Of a stretch of 64,000 nucleotides of DNA, positions 7,635 to 16,554 are shown one piece after another. A program made the translations under genes and the position numbers. Where the stretch lies: assembly GCF_020523825.1 (NCBI RefSeq), contig NZ_JAJALK010000013.1, forward strand, positions 1-64,000. The letters run 5' to 3'. The DNA is from Methylobacterium brachiatum (GTDB lineage: Bacteria; Pseudomonadota; Alphaproteobacteria; Rhizobiales; Beijerinckiaceae). A model generated the notes under the pieces. The model worked only from the letters and a program-made list of their open reading frames with translations. It was not told the origin of the DNA and did not search any database. Numbering within the stretch: the first letter of the stretch is position 1; each line of letters begins with the position of its first letter.

Positions 7635-10128
7635 CCGGCGGCCGGTTGGCGGTGAGCTGACGGAGAATGCGCCCGAGCTGCTCGGCCGAGTACGGCTTGT
7701 GCAGCAGCTCGAAGCCCTCCGTCCCGTCCTGCGCCAGGACGTGGCTGTACCCGGAGGCGAGCAGCACCGGCAGGCCGGGCAGCCGTTCGCGCAGGCGTTT
7801 CGCCAGGGCGATGCCGCCCATGCCCGGCATGACCACGTCCGAGAACACGACATCGAAGCCGTTGCCGCTGGGCCCCAGCTTCTCGAGCGCGTCCTCGGCA
7901 TTGACCGCCCAGGTCGTCCGGTAGCCCAGATCCTCGAGGATCTGCGTGGCGAACCGGCCGACCTCGAGGTTGTCCTCGACCACCAGCACGCTCTGGCCCG
8001 CCCCGATGGGGGAGCTGATCTCGGCGGGCGCCGCGCCGAGCGTCCGGTCATCCGCCTCGACCGTGATCTCGGGTAGGTAGAGCGTGAACGTCGTGCCGTG
8101 GCCGAGCTGCGTCTCCACGTCCACGTCGCCGCCGGATTGCTTGGCGAAGCCGAACACCTGGCTGAGGCCCAGGCCGGTCCCCTTGCCCACCTCCTTGGTG
8201 GTGAAGAACGGCTCGAAGATCCGGCCGAGCTGATCGGGCCGGATCCCGGTGCCGGTATCGCTGAGCGAGACGGCCGCGAAGGCGGTGTGCGTCCCGGCAT
8301 GGCCGCGGATCTGCGGCAGCTTGCTCTCCCGGACGAGGCGCAGGGTGAGCGTGCCTTCCCCCGCCATGGCGTCGCGGGCATTCACGGCCATGTTGATCAG
8401 CGCCGTCTCGAACTGGCTCAGATCGGCCTTCACGAAACAGGGTTCGCCCGGGGTCTCGACCACCAGGCGGATGCGCGCGCCGGTGACGGTGTCGACCATC
8501 TCGGACACGCTGCGCAGGCGCTCGCCCACCTCGAACACCTCCGGCTTGAGCGCCTGGCGCCGGGCGAAGGCGAGGAGCTGGCCGGTGAGCTTCGCGGCCC
8601 GGTCGACTGTGTCCGACACGGCGTCGAGATAGCGGCGCTTGCGCTCCTCGGGCAGCTCGGGCCGGCGCAGGAAGTCCACGGACGAGCGGATGATCGTGAG
8701 CAGGTTGTTGAAGTCGTGCGCGACGCCGCCGGTGAGCTGGCCGACCGCCTCCATCTTCTGCGATTGGCGCAGCGCCTCCTGCGTGTTGGCGAGCTCGGCC
8801 TCCGCGCGCAGGCGCTCGGAGATGTCCTTGGCGTAATGGAACGCGCCGATGATCGCGCCCTTCTCGTCGCGCAGGGGCGAATAGGACACCTCCCAGCAAG
8901 GCTTGGCGAGGTCGGGGTCGCCGAATTCCTGGGTGACCGTGAAGCTCTCGCCGTCGAGCGCGCGGGCCATGAAGCCGCGCATGATCGGGGCCTGGTCCGG
9001 CGGGAACAGGTCGTAGAACACCTCGCCGATCTCCACCCGGTGGGCGAAGATGCGGTGGAATTCGTCGCTGTGCGCCCGGTTGAAGGCGATCAGGCGATAC
9101 GCGGTGTCGAAGGCGCAGATCGGCGCGGCGCTCGATTCGAGGATGTCGCGCGACAGCCGCAGCTCGGCGGTCCGCGCCGCGACCTGCTTCTCCAGGCTTT
9201 CGTTGAGATCCTGCAGGGCTTGCGCCGCAGCCCGCTGGGCGCGCTCGGCGTGGTAGCGCTCGGTCACGTCGCGGGAGATGCCGACCAGCTTGAGCGGGCC
9301 GCCCTCCTCGGGGAGGAACGGCGCGAAGCTCACCTCCCACCAGCGCGGCTCGCCCTTGCCGGTCGGGGCGAAACCCTCGATCCGGGACGCCTCGCCGGCC
9401 TTCGCCCGCCGGACCGCGTCGCGGAGCTTGGCGCGCTCCTCATCCGGCCAGAGCGCGGCGTATTCCTGCCCGAGGATATCCTGGACCGAATCGATCTGGT
9501 TCAGCTCCAGGCCGCGCGCGTTCATGAACTCGACATGGCCTTCGGTGGAGAGGACCTTCACGCAATCCGGGCTCGCCGTCAGCACGCCTTTGACGAAGGC
9601 CTCGCTGCGTTGGAGCGCCTCGCCGGCCGCCAGGCGCCGGTGCGCGTCGAGATGGAAGCCGATGAGGTCGGCGAACATCCGGAACATGCCGACGATGTTC
9701 GGCCGGTTCACCTGGGCCGGCTTGCGGTCGATGGCGCAGAGCGTGCCGAAGAAACTGCCATCGGGCAGCGTGATCGGCACCGAGATGTAGCTCTCGAAGC
9801 CGTACAGCTTCGGGATCGCATGCTGCTGGAAGGCGGGATCCTCGGCGACATGGTCGATGATCACGGGCGCGGCGCTCCGCCGGATCTGGTCGCAGAAGGT
9901 GGTCGCGATCTGCAGCTCGTCGCCGGGCTTCAGGCCGAAGGCGATGTCGTCCCGGACGCTGCAGGCGATCCAGCGGTCCTCGGTCACCCGGGCGACGGCC
10001 GCGAAGCCCATGCCGGTGGTCTGGCAGATCACGTTGAGCATGGTCGGGACCGCCGCGATGCCGTCGACGGCGCTCAGGTCGGCCTGGATATCCTGCGGCA
10101 GGGACGGGCCGGGGGCGGGCGTGCTCAT
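7606..10128 (-). CDS. Hybrid sensor histidine kinase (GAF-PAS-PAS-HisKA-HATPase-REC)
   Basis: Soluble hybrid kinase of 840 residues, with no membrane segment. Domains in order: GAF (about 20-165), PAS (about 175-300), a coiled-coil linker, PAS (about 325-440), HisKA with phospho-accepting His471 in GGVAHDFNNLL, and an HATPase domain with the N-box MNAVNARDAM-like segment, DTGTGIRPDQ and GKGTGLGLSQVFG. A C-terminal receiver domain follows (VLVVEDN, phospho-Asp in FSDVVMPGMGG, Lys in HKPYS). The start is the ATG at 10128; the longer frame upstream has no domain. No separate output regulator is adjacent, so the signal may go by phosphorelay. It is convergent with the metallophosphoesterase and overlaps it by 29 bases. 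Confidence 0.9.
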   Translation of the reverse strand: MSTPAPGPSLPQDIQADLSAVDGIAAVPTMLNVICQTTGMGFAAVARVTEDRWIACSVRDDIAFGLKPGDELQIATTFCDQIRRSAAPVIIDHVAEDPAFQQHAIPKLYGFESYISVPITLPDGSFFGTLCAIDRKPAQVNRPNIVGMFRMFADLIGFHLDAHRRLAAGEALQRSEAFVKGVLTASPDCVKVLSTEGHVEFMNARGLELNQIDSVQDILGQEYAALWPDEERAKLRDAVRRAKAGEASRIEGFAPTGKGEPRWWEVSFAPFLPEEGGPLKLVGISRDVTERYHAERAQRAAAQALQDLNESLEKQVAARTAELRLSRDILESSAAPICAFDTAYRLIAFNRAHSDEFHRIFAHRVEIGEVFYDLFPPDQAPIMRGFMARALDGESFTVTQEFGDPDLAKPCWEVSYSPLRDEKGAIIGAFHYAKDISERLRAEAELANTQEALRQSQKMEAVGQLTGGVAHDFNNLLTIIRSSVDFLRRPELPEERKRRYLDAVSDTVDRAAKLTGQLLAFARRQALKPEVFEVGERLRSVSEMVDTVTGARIRLVVETPGEPCFVKADLSQFETALINMAVNARDAMAGEGTLTLRLVRESKLPQIRGHAGTHTAFAAVSLSDTGTGIRPDQLGRIFEPFFTTKEVGKGTGLGLSQVFGFAKQSGGDVDVETQLGHGTTFTLYLPEITVEADDRTLGAAPAEISSPIGAGQSVLVVEDNLEVGRFATQILEDLGYRTTWAVNAEDALEKLGPSGNGFDVVFSDVVMPGMGGIALAKRLRERLPGLPVLLASGYSHVLAQDGTEGFELLHKPYSAEQLGRILRQLTANRPPASVPPRPAG

Positions 10129-10568
10129 CGGATGGCTGCGACCCGGATTTCGGCGCGCGCCTTCGGCCCGCCGGCGCCCCGGCACAGGCAGGTGCCGTCC
10201 GGGACGCGGGGCGGCGCGGTGTTGCGGATCGGGGCGCTCGACATCGCTTGCCCGTCGCATGCGGTCCAGGGACTGTCAAAACACCGGGCCTGATCGGCGG
10301 AAGAATGCAGCTTCCAGTCGATGAGGGTCTTGGATTTCTACCCTCATACGCGCGACGTCCGCCGTTGACGCGACGAGATCTCCGAAGGACCTGAACCGGC
10401 CTTCGCGCGTCTTGACTTGGAGCCCAGGTCTTCGCGGCCGTTCTGTCCGCCATCGGTCGGAGATGCACCGCGCCGCAGGGCCGGTGCTACAAGGCCCGCT
10501 TCCGGCCCCCGCGCATCACCCGGTCCATTGTCCTCACGGGACCGCGGCCCCTCGTTTGAAAGACACGC
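10129..10568. other. Divergent intergenic region between histidine kinase and antiporter
   Basis: About 440 bases separating two divergent genes; it must hold both promoters. No convincing gene, RNA or repeat was seen. A small imperfect inverted repeat (AGGGT...ACCCT, about 10324-10344) is too short to interpret. Confidence 0.5.
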
Positions 10569-12230
10569 ATGGAAAGCGTCACCGTCGTCCTGGCCCTGTT
10601 GCTGTCGGTGCTCGTGAGCGGCGCCCTGGGCCGCCTGGTCCCGCTTCCGCTGCCCCTGATCCAGATCGTGATCGGCGTGGCCCTGGCGCTGGGGCCGCTT
10701 CCGAGCACGACCCTCGACCCCGAGATCTTCTTCCTCGTCTTCCTGCCGCCGCTCCTGTTCCTCGACGGCTGGCGCATCCCGAAGCGCGACCTGTTCCGCA
10801 ACGGCCGGACGGTGCTGGCGCTGGCGCTGGGATTGGTGGCGCTGACCGTGCTGGGCATCGGCATGCTGATCCACGCGATGATCCCGGGCATCCCGCTGGC
10901 CGTCGCCTTCGCGCTCGCGGCCGTCCTGTCCCCGACCGACCCGATCGCGGTCTCGTCGGTCGCCGCCCAGGCCCCGGTGCCGCGGCGGCTGATGCACATC
11001 CTCGAAGGCGAGGCGCTGCTCAACGACGCCACCGGCCTGGTCTGCCTGCGCTTCGCCATCGCGGCGGCGCTCACCGGGACCTTCTCGCTGTCGGAGGCGG
11101 CGACCACCTTCGTCTGGCTGGCGCTCGGCGGCCTCGGCATCGGCGCGGCCACGACCTTCGTGCTCATGGGCGCGCAGGACCTCCTGCGGCGGCGGACCGG
11201 CGAGGATCCCGGGCTGCAGATCCTGTTCAGCCTGCTCACGCCGTTCGGGGCGTATCTCGCCGCCGAGCACGTCCACGCCTCGGGCATCCTGGCCGCGGTC
11301 GCGGCCGGCATCGCCATGACCTATGTCGAGATCCAGGGGCGCAGCCTCGGCACCACCCGGGTCCGCCGGACGGCCGTGTGGGACACGGTGGCGCTGGCGG
11401 CCAACGGGTCGATCTTCGTCCTGCTCGGCGAGCAGCTGCCCGAGGTCCTCGGCCACGCGGTCAAGCAGGCCGACGTGCAGGGCGCCGGATGGCTGGTGGC
11501 CTGGGTTCTGGCCATCACGGCCGGCCTGATGGCGATCCGCTTCGCCTGGGTCTGGGTCTCGCTCCACTTCGTCCTGGTGAAGGCGCATCGCCGGGGCGAG
11601 CGGCGCGAGGGCCTGACCTGGCGGCTCGTGGCCGCCACCACGCTCGCAGGCGTGAAGGGCGCGATCACGCTGGCCGGCATCCTGACCCTGCCGCTCACCC
11701 TGAAGGACGGCACGCCGTTCCCGGCCCGGGATCTCGCGATCCTGCTGGCGATGGGGGTGATCATGACCTCGCTGCTGCTGGCCAGCACGGTCCTGCCGCC
11801 GCTGCTGCGGGGCCTGCGCCTGCCCGCCGATTCGAGCCACGATGCCGAGGAGGATTCCGCCCGCGCCGCCGCGCGCCACGACGCCGTGACGGCCATCGAG
11901 GCCCTGCAACATCGCCTGGTCCAGGAGCAGGAGGACGCCTCCATCGCGGTCGAGGCCGGCGCCCGGGCCATGGACCGTTACGAGGGCCTGGAGGCTCCGA
12001 CCGGTGACGGCCGGGAAGGCGGCGGCCGCGCCCGGCAGCTGGCCATCGCTGAGAGGCGTCTGCGGCTCGCCGGGATCGAGGCCGAGCGCCAGGCGCTCTA
12101 CCGCCTGCGCCGGTCGCGGGCGATCGACGACGTGGTCCTGCGCCAGCTCGTCCGCGAGGTCGATCTGGTCGAGGCGCGGCTGCTGGCCTGGAATCCCGCC
12201 GGCCGGGCCCTGTCGACGCCGCGCAGCTGA
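10569..12230 (+). CDS. CPA1-family Na+/H+ antiporter
   Basis: Inner-membrane monovalent cation/proton antiporter of 553 residues. It has about twelve hydrophobic helices over residues 1-415, with family motifs FLVFLPPLLFLDGWRIP near 55-72, the ion-binding region SPTDPIAVSSVA near 122 and EGEALLNDATGLV near 146. Later LRV-like GVKGAITLAGILTLPLTL lies near 360. The last 130 residues are a hydrophilic, charged cytoplasmic tail rich in Ala, Glu and Arg with helical character. It exchanges Na+ (or K+) for H+ in pH and salt homeostasis. It stands alone, divergent from the hybrid kinase. Confidence 0.9.
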   Translation: MESVTVVLALLLSVLVSGALGRLVPLPLPLIQIVIGVALALGPLPSTTLDPEIFFLVFLPPLLFLDGWRIPKRDLFRNGRTVLALALGLVALTVLGIGMLIHAMIPGIPLAVAFALAAVLSPTDPIAVSSVAAQAPVPRRLMHILEGEALLNDATGLVCLRFAIAAALTGTFSLSEAATTFVWLALGGLGIGAATTFVLMGAQDLLRRRTGEDPGLQILFSLLTPFGAYLAAEHVHASGILAAVAAGIAMTYVEIQGRSLGTTRVRRTAVWDTVALAANGSIFVLLGEQLPEVLGHAVKQADVQGAGWLVAWVLAITAGLMAIRFAWVWVSLHFVLVKAHRRGERREGLTWRLVAATTLAGVKGAITLAGILTLPLTLKDGTPFPARDLAILLAMGVIMTSLLLASTVLPPLLRGLRLPADSSHDAEEDSARAAARHDAVTAIEALQHRLVQEQEDASIAVEAGARAMDRYEGLEAPTGDGREGGGRARQLAIAERRLRLAGIEAERQALYRLRRSRAIDDVVLRQLVREVDLVEARLLAWNPAGRALSTPRS

Positions 12231-12403
12231 ACGGCGGCGCGCGGACTGGAGGGCGTCGGCCGGATTAGTCCCGGCCGGCACGCTCGTGATGTCGAGGGCG
12301 TGTCGTTCCGCACAGCTTGGCCGTAGAACCCGGATGAGGGCGCGTCGACGGAGCGTCCTCCTCTGATCAGCTCCGAAGTCCGGGGCTCTGGATCGGGGTT
12401 CTC

Positions 12404-13285
12404 ATGACCGGATTTGGCCTGGGATTACGCGGGATCGCGTCGGCTGCACTGGCCCTATACGCTGCGGGTCCCACAACCTCGGCCTATGCGGCGTCCGCGG
12501 CCCAGCCCGGCCAGACCATCGGCCTGCCGGTGGGCGCGCAGCTCCCCGTCGGGCTGTACTTCGTGAACCTGTCGAGCTTCGGTACGCGCAGCGCGCGGCC
12601 GGGCGACACCTCGACCAACGTCAACCTGCCGACCTTCGCCTGGTCCACGCCCTGGGACATCGCGGGCGGGCGCCTGCAATTCTTCGTCACCCAGCCGGTC
12701 GTGGCCGCCACGCTCCAGGGCGCGCCTTATCAGAGCGGCATCGGCCAGCCGCTGCTCGCCGCCCAGCTCGCCTGGGATCTCGGCCACGATGTCGGTGTCA
12801 GCTACTTTTTCGGCGGCTACCTGCCGATCGAGACGCGCTTCCTGACCCAATCCGCCTCGCTGACCCACCGCTTCGCAGCCAGTTATACCGGCCAGGACTG
12901 GAACCTGACGGCGAACCTGCTCCACGGGATCTTTCTGGAGACGCGCTCGCCTTTCGGCGCCCTCTATCCGGACTACCTGAACCTCGACCTGACCGCGGCG
13001 AAGAGGTTCGGCAAGTGGCAGGTCGGCGCAGTCGCGTTCGGCTCGAGCGATCTTCCGACCGGCGTGTCCAGCTACCGGCCGCAGGGGCAGATCGCGGTGG
13101 GCGGCCTGGTCGGGTACAATTTCGGGCCGGTGAACCTGCAGGCCTACCTCACCCGCGACGTGGTCCAGCGCAACTACCGCGGCCGCGAGACCCGCGGCTG
13201 GCTGCGGGTGATCGTGCCGCTCTACCAGGACAAGGACGAGGTCGAGCCGAACCGCACCCTGGTCACCCGCCGCCAGGCCGAGTAG
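12404..13285 (+). CDS. Putative outer-membrane beta-barrel transporter (Phenol_MetA_deg-like)
   Basis: Exported protein of 293 residues. A signal peptide covers residues 1-29 (ending AYA-A). The mature part has alternating hydrophobic/polar strands ending in aromatic residues, for example VGLYFVNLSSFGTR, DVGVSYFFGGYLP and VGGLVGYNFGPVNLQAYLTRDV, as expected for an outer-membrane barrel. The layout resembles the transporter family often called MetA-pathway of phenol degradation; function of these is not established. The gene stands alone, convergent with the TM2 gene. Confidence 0.6.
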   Translation: MTGFGLGLRGIASAALALYAAGPTTSAYAASAAQPGQTIGLPVGAQLPVGLYFVNLSSFGTRSARPGDTSTNVNLPTFAWSTPWDIAGGRLQFFVTQPVVAATLQGAPYQSGIGQPLLAAQLAWDLGHDVGVSYFFGGYLPIETRFLTQSASLTHRFAASYTGQDWNLTANLLHGIFLETRSPFGALYPDYLNLDLTAAKRFGKWQVGAVAFGSSDLPTGVSSYRPQGQIAVGGLVGYNFGPVNLQAYLTRDVVQRNYRGRETRGWLRVIVPLYQDKDEVEPNRTLVTRRQAE

Positions 13286-13297
13286 CCGCGGCGAGGC

Positions 13298-13621
13298 TCA
13301 CATGCGGGCCGGCGGGGCCAGGGCCGCGCTGGCGGCGCGGAGGGACGGCCCGAGGTCCCGCGTCAGGCGGGCGCGCAGGCTGGCCTGTTTCGCGCGCACC
13401 ATCCCGGGGATCAGGAACAGGTCGAGGACGACCCAGATGAATCCGACGAGGATGCAGTTGAGGAGGATCTGAAGGATCGCGGTGCCGGTGCGCCCGAGAT
13501 AAAATCGGTGCGCGGAGAAAGCGCCGAGGAAGAACCACAGCACGTAGGCCAGGACGATGCTTGGCCCTTCATTGGTCACGCGCTGCTCGATCAGGATCTT
13601 CTCTTGCGTCGTCGGTTCCAT
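13298..13621 (-). CDS. TM2 domain-containing protein
   Basis: Small inner-membrane protein of 107 residues. Two hydrophobic helices form a TM2 domain: residues 20-37 with the hallmark FLGAFSAHRFYLG, then 45-75 (ILQILLNCILVGFIWVVLDLFLIP). The N-terminus is charged and the C-terminus is a basic, Ala-rich tail. TM2 proteins have no settled function in bacteria. The gene is convergent with the putative outer-membrane protein, with 12 bases between stops. Confidence 0.82.
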   Translation of the reverse strand: MEPTTQEKILIEQRVTNEGPSIVLAYVLWFFLGAFSAHRFYLGRTGTAILQILLNCILVGFIWVVLDLFLIPGMVRAKQASLRARLTRDLGPSLRAASAALAPPARM

Positions 13622-13683
13622 CTGTCCTGCACCCTCCGTCGAGACGGCTAAGCTTGAGACAGGGTGTTGCCGAAAGCAAGGTT

Positions 13684-13709
13684 GGGCCGGCGGGATGACC
13701 CGCCGGCCC
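13684..13709. terminator. Perfect inverted repeat downstream of hss
   Basis: Arms of 11 bases (13684-13694 and 13699-13709, GGGCCGGCGGG and its complement) flank a four-base loop, nine bases after the hss stop. The stem would be very stable. No T-run follows on the minus strand, so intrinsic termination is uncertain. Confidence 0.5.
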
Positions 13710-13717
13710 GGTCGACC

Positions 13718-15163
13718 TCAGGCGTGCACGAGCACGTTGCGGAACTGCCAGGGGTCGCTGGTGTCGATATCCTCCGGGAACAGGCCCGGGCGGTCGGTGA
13801 GCGGGGTCCAGTCGGTGTACACGCCGACGACCGGGCCGAGATACGGGGTCTGGACCTCCAGGCAGCGCCGGAAATCCATCTCGTCGGCCTCGACGATGCC
13901 GGCCTCCGGGTTCTCCAGGGCCCAGACCATGCCGGCGAGCACCGCCGAGGTCACCTGCAGGCCGGTGGCGTTCTGGTAGGGGGCGATCCGCCGGGTTTCC
14001 TCGATGGAGAGCTGCGAGCCGTACCAGTAGGCGTTCTTGGCGTGGCCGTAGACCAGCACGCCGAGCTCGTCGATGCCGTCGACGATCTCGTTCTCGTCGA
14101 GGATGTGGTGCTGCTCCTGCACCTTAGCGGCGTTGCCGAACATCTCGTGTAGCGAGAGCACGGCGTCGTTGGCCGGGTGGTAGGCGTAGTGGCAGGTCGG
14201 CCGGAACACCGCCTGATCGCCCTCGCGCACCGTGTAATAGTCGGCGATCGAGATCGCCTCGTTGTGGGTCACCAGGAAGCCGAATTGCGGGCCGGCGGTG
14301 GGCACCCAGGTGCGCACGCGGGTGTCGGCGCCCGGCTGCAGCAGGTAGATCGCGCAGCGCGAGCCCTTCTCCTGCTCGCGGGCATTGGCGGGCTTCCAGG
14401 TCTCGTGGGTGCCCCAGCCGAGCTCGGCCGGCTGGTTGCCCTCCGAGACGAAGCCCTCGACCGACCAGGTGTTGACGAACACGCCCCGGGGCTTGGGGTT
14501 CTTGGCGCGCTGGGTGTCGCGCTCGGCGATGTGCACGCCCTTCACGCCCAGGGTCTTCATCAGGGCGGCCCACTCGGCGCGGGACTTGGGCTCGGGCGCG
14601 GTGACGCCGGTATCCTTGGCGATGTTCAGGAGCGCCTGCTTGACGAACCACGAGACCATGCCGGGATTGGCGCCGCAGCAGGAGACCGCCGTGGTGCCGC
14701 CCGGCTTCTGGGCGCGGGCGTCGAGGATGTCCTGGCGCAGGGCGTAGTTGGTGCGGTCGCCCTGGCCGCGGCTCTTGTCGAAGTAGAAGCCCGGCCAGGG
14801 CTCGGCCACGGTGTCGATGTAGAGGGCGCCGAGCTCGCGGCACAGCTCCATGATCGCCCGCGACGAGGTGTCGACCGAGAGGTTCACGCAGAAGCCTTGG
14901 CCGCCGCCCTCGGTGAGGAGCGGCGTGAGCACGGTGCGCAGGTTCTCCGGGGTCAGCGCCACCTTCTCGAAGCGCAGGCCGTGCTTCTCGGCGAGCGCCC
15001 GGTGCGTGTCGACCGGATCGATCACGGTGAAGCGGGCGCGGTCGTACTCGAAGTGCCGCTCGATCAGGGGCAGCGTGCCCCGGCCGATCGAGCCGAAGCC
15101 GATCATCACGATGGGACCGCTGATGCGGCCATGGATCGGGTGACGGGTCGGCTGGTCGGTCAT
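13718..15163 (-). CDS. hss: Homospermidine synthase
   Basis: NAD-dependent enzyme (EC 2.5.1.44) that builds sym-homospermidine from two putrescines (or spermidine plus putrescine) in the cytosol, 481 residues. An N-terminal Rossmann motif VMIGFGSIGRGTLP lies at residues 18-32. Characteristic blocks include DTVAEPWPGFYFDK near 118, SCCGANPGMVSWFVKQAL near 163 and the C-terminal region AVLAGMVWALENPEAGIVEADEMD. Length matches alphaproteobacterial homologues. It is monocistronic, with a strong hairpin after the stop. Homospermidine is a main polyamine in many rhizobia-related bacteria. Confidence 0.93.
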   Translation of the reverse strand: MTDQPTRHPIHGRISGPIVMIGFGSIGRGTLPLIERHFEYDRARFTVIDPVDTHRALAEKHGLRFEKVALTPENLRTVLTPLLTEGGGQGFCVNLSVDTSSRAIMELCRELGALYIDTVAEPWPGFYFDKSRGQGDRTNYALRQDILDARAQKPGGTTAVSCCGANPGMVSWFVKQALLNIAKDTGVTAPEPKSRAEWAALMKTLGVKGVHIAERDTQRAKNPKPRGVFVNTWSVEGFVSEGNQPAELGWGTHETWKPANAREQEKGSRCAIYLLQPGADTRVRTWVPTAGPQFGFLVTHNEAISIADYYTVREGDQAVFRPTCHYAYHPANDAVLSLHEMFGNAAKVQEQHHILDENEIVDGIDELGVLVYGHAKNAYWYGSQLSIEETRRIAPYQNATGLQVTSAVLAGMVWALENPEAGIVEADEMDFRRCLEVQTPYLGPVVGVYTDWTPLTDRPGLFPEDIDTSDPWQFRNVLVHA

Positions 15164-15447
15164 GCGATAGGTCCTTGTCTGGCGGACGCCTGAGGTCCGC
15201 TCTTGAGGCTCGCGGGCGGGTTATGGCGCGCGTGTGACAGTGGGGCGACAGAGCACGCGCCGCGCGGCCTGCGCCAGCGCGTTCGTCGATTCCCGTCGTC
15301 GAGAAGGCCGCTCAATGGCGGCTCCCCCGCCGGCGGTCAACTGCGCTGCAGCATGGACGGTTAAGGCGCCCTTGACAGCGCGCTGGCCGCAGCATGTCCG
15401 CAGCGCATGTGGCCCGCGCGCAGCGACGAGTGGCAGGCGGTCGTCGC

Positions 15448-15720
15448 ATGGCTCATATTGCATTGCAGCAAAGGCCTTCCGACAAGATCAACAAGCCGAT
15501 CGGGGCCGAGGAAACGTCCGGGATCCTGATCCTCGGAGTCGTTATGCTCGCTTTCATCGCCACCCGCATCCCCGGCCCGGTCGCCGAGACCGCCGACCGC
15601 GATCCCGGCATCCTCACCCTGGCCTTCACCCTGGCGCGCGCCGTCCGCAACGGGGCCGAGACCGCCTTCGCCCGCCGCTGCGCCCTCGCGCTGGCCGCCG
15701 GCGGACCCAGCCCGCTCTGA
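15448..15720 (+). CDS. Small single-pass membrane protein, unknown function
   Basis: A frame of 90 residues, ATG at 15448. After a polar N-terminus, residues 25-42 (GILILGVVMLAFIATRI) look like one membrane helix, then a mostly helical, Ala/Arg-rich tail. Third-position GC and the hydrophobic segment support coding, but I recognise no family. It lies between divergent hss and the IalB-like gene on the plus strand. Confidence 0.5.
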   Translation: MAHIALQQRPSDKINKPIGAEETSGILILGVVMLAFIATRIPGPVAETADRDPGILTLAFTLARAVRNGAETAFARRCALALAAGGPSPL

Positions 15721-15822
15721 GACGTCACGGCAGCGCGGACCTGCGTCGCCGGGCGATTGCCTCACCCCGATTGGGACGTTAGGCGGCTTTGCCGTCAAAT
15801 GGCCCCGGGGGATCGTGATTCC

Positions 15823-16494
15823 ATGTCGACGTTACGAGCGGTCGTTCGCCTCAACCTGATCGCGACGCTGCTGCTTGCCGTTCCGTGCGCGTCGCCGCGT
15901 GCCCAGGATGCCGAGCCCGAAGCGCCGGCCGCCAGCGACGCGCCGGCCAAAGCCAAGCCCAAACCCAAGCCGAAGCCGCCCGCGCCGAAGCCTGCGGCCA
16001 AGCCGGCCGCCGCCGCCGCCGCGCCGGCCGCATCGCACGCGCCCTGGCCCACCGGCGCCAGCATGGTCACCGAGAGCTACGGCGACTGGACGATGACCTG
16101 CACCCGCCCGAACGACAAGGTGACCTGCATCGTCGCCCAGTCCCAGGGTGATTCGCAGACCGGGCGCCGCAAGTTCGGCGTGGAACTGCAGGCCCCGAAT
16201 GACGGCCGCTCGGAAGGCTTCGTGCTGATGCCCTTCGGTCTCTCCATCGAGGCCGGCGTGACCTTCAAGCTCGACGAGCAGGTTCTCGGCAAGGGCGCCC
16301 CCTACACGATGTGCGTCTCCGACGGCTGCCTGGTGTCGATCGGCTTCCCGACCGTGGCGCTCGACGGCATGCGCAACGCCAAGAAGCTGTTCGTGACCGG
16401 CCAGAAGGCGAGCGGCAGCGAGCCGGCCACCATCACGGTGCCCCTCGAAGGCTTCCCGCAGGCCCTCGACCGGGCCGTCGCCCTCAGCGGCTGA
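15823..16494 (+). CDS. Invasion-associated locus B (IalB) family protein
   Basis: Exported protein of 223 residues. The signal peptide covers about residues 1-27 (ending SPRA-Q). Residues 30-75 are a low-complexity linker of Ala, Pro and Lys (repeated KPKPK). The C-terminal domain starts at WPTGASMVTESYGDW and has the IalB pattern: two cysteines in MTCTRPNDKVTCIV and two in MCVSDGCLVSIGFP, likely disulphide-bonded in the periplasm. IalB was named in Bartonella for erythrocyte invasion, but free-living alphaproteobacteria carry several paralogues of unknown role. I start at the ATG 15823, directly before the signal peptide. Confidence 0.85.
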   Translation: MSTLRAVVRLNLIATLLLAVPCASPRAQDAEPEAPAASDAPAKAKPKPKPKPPAPKPAAKPAAAAAAPAASHAPWPTGASMVTESYGDWTMTCTRPNDKVTCIVAQSQGDSQTGRRKFGVELQAPNDGRSEGFVLMPFGLSIEAGVTFKLDEQVLGKGAPYTMCVSDGCLVSIGFPTVALDGMRNAKKLFVTGQKASGSEPATITVPLEGFPQALDRAVALSG

Positions 16495-16554
16495 GGCCGT
16501 CCGGGCCGCGATCCCGCCAATCCCCGGCTTACGGTTAAGCCAGCGTTAGCCGCG

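Noticed and set aside
10344..12281. 645-residue open frame on the minus strand
   Set aside because: Shadow of the Na+/H+ antiporter gene, which has clear membrane helices and family motifs on the other strand.
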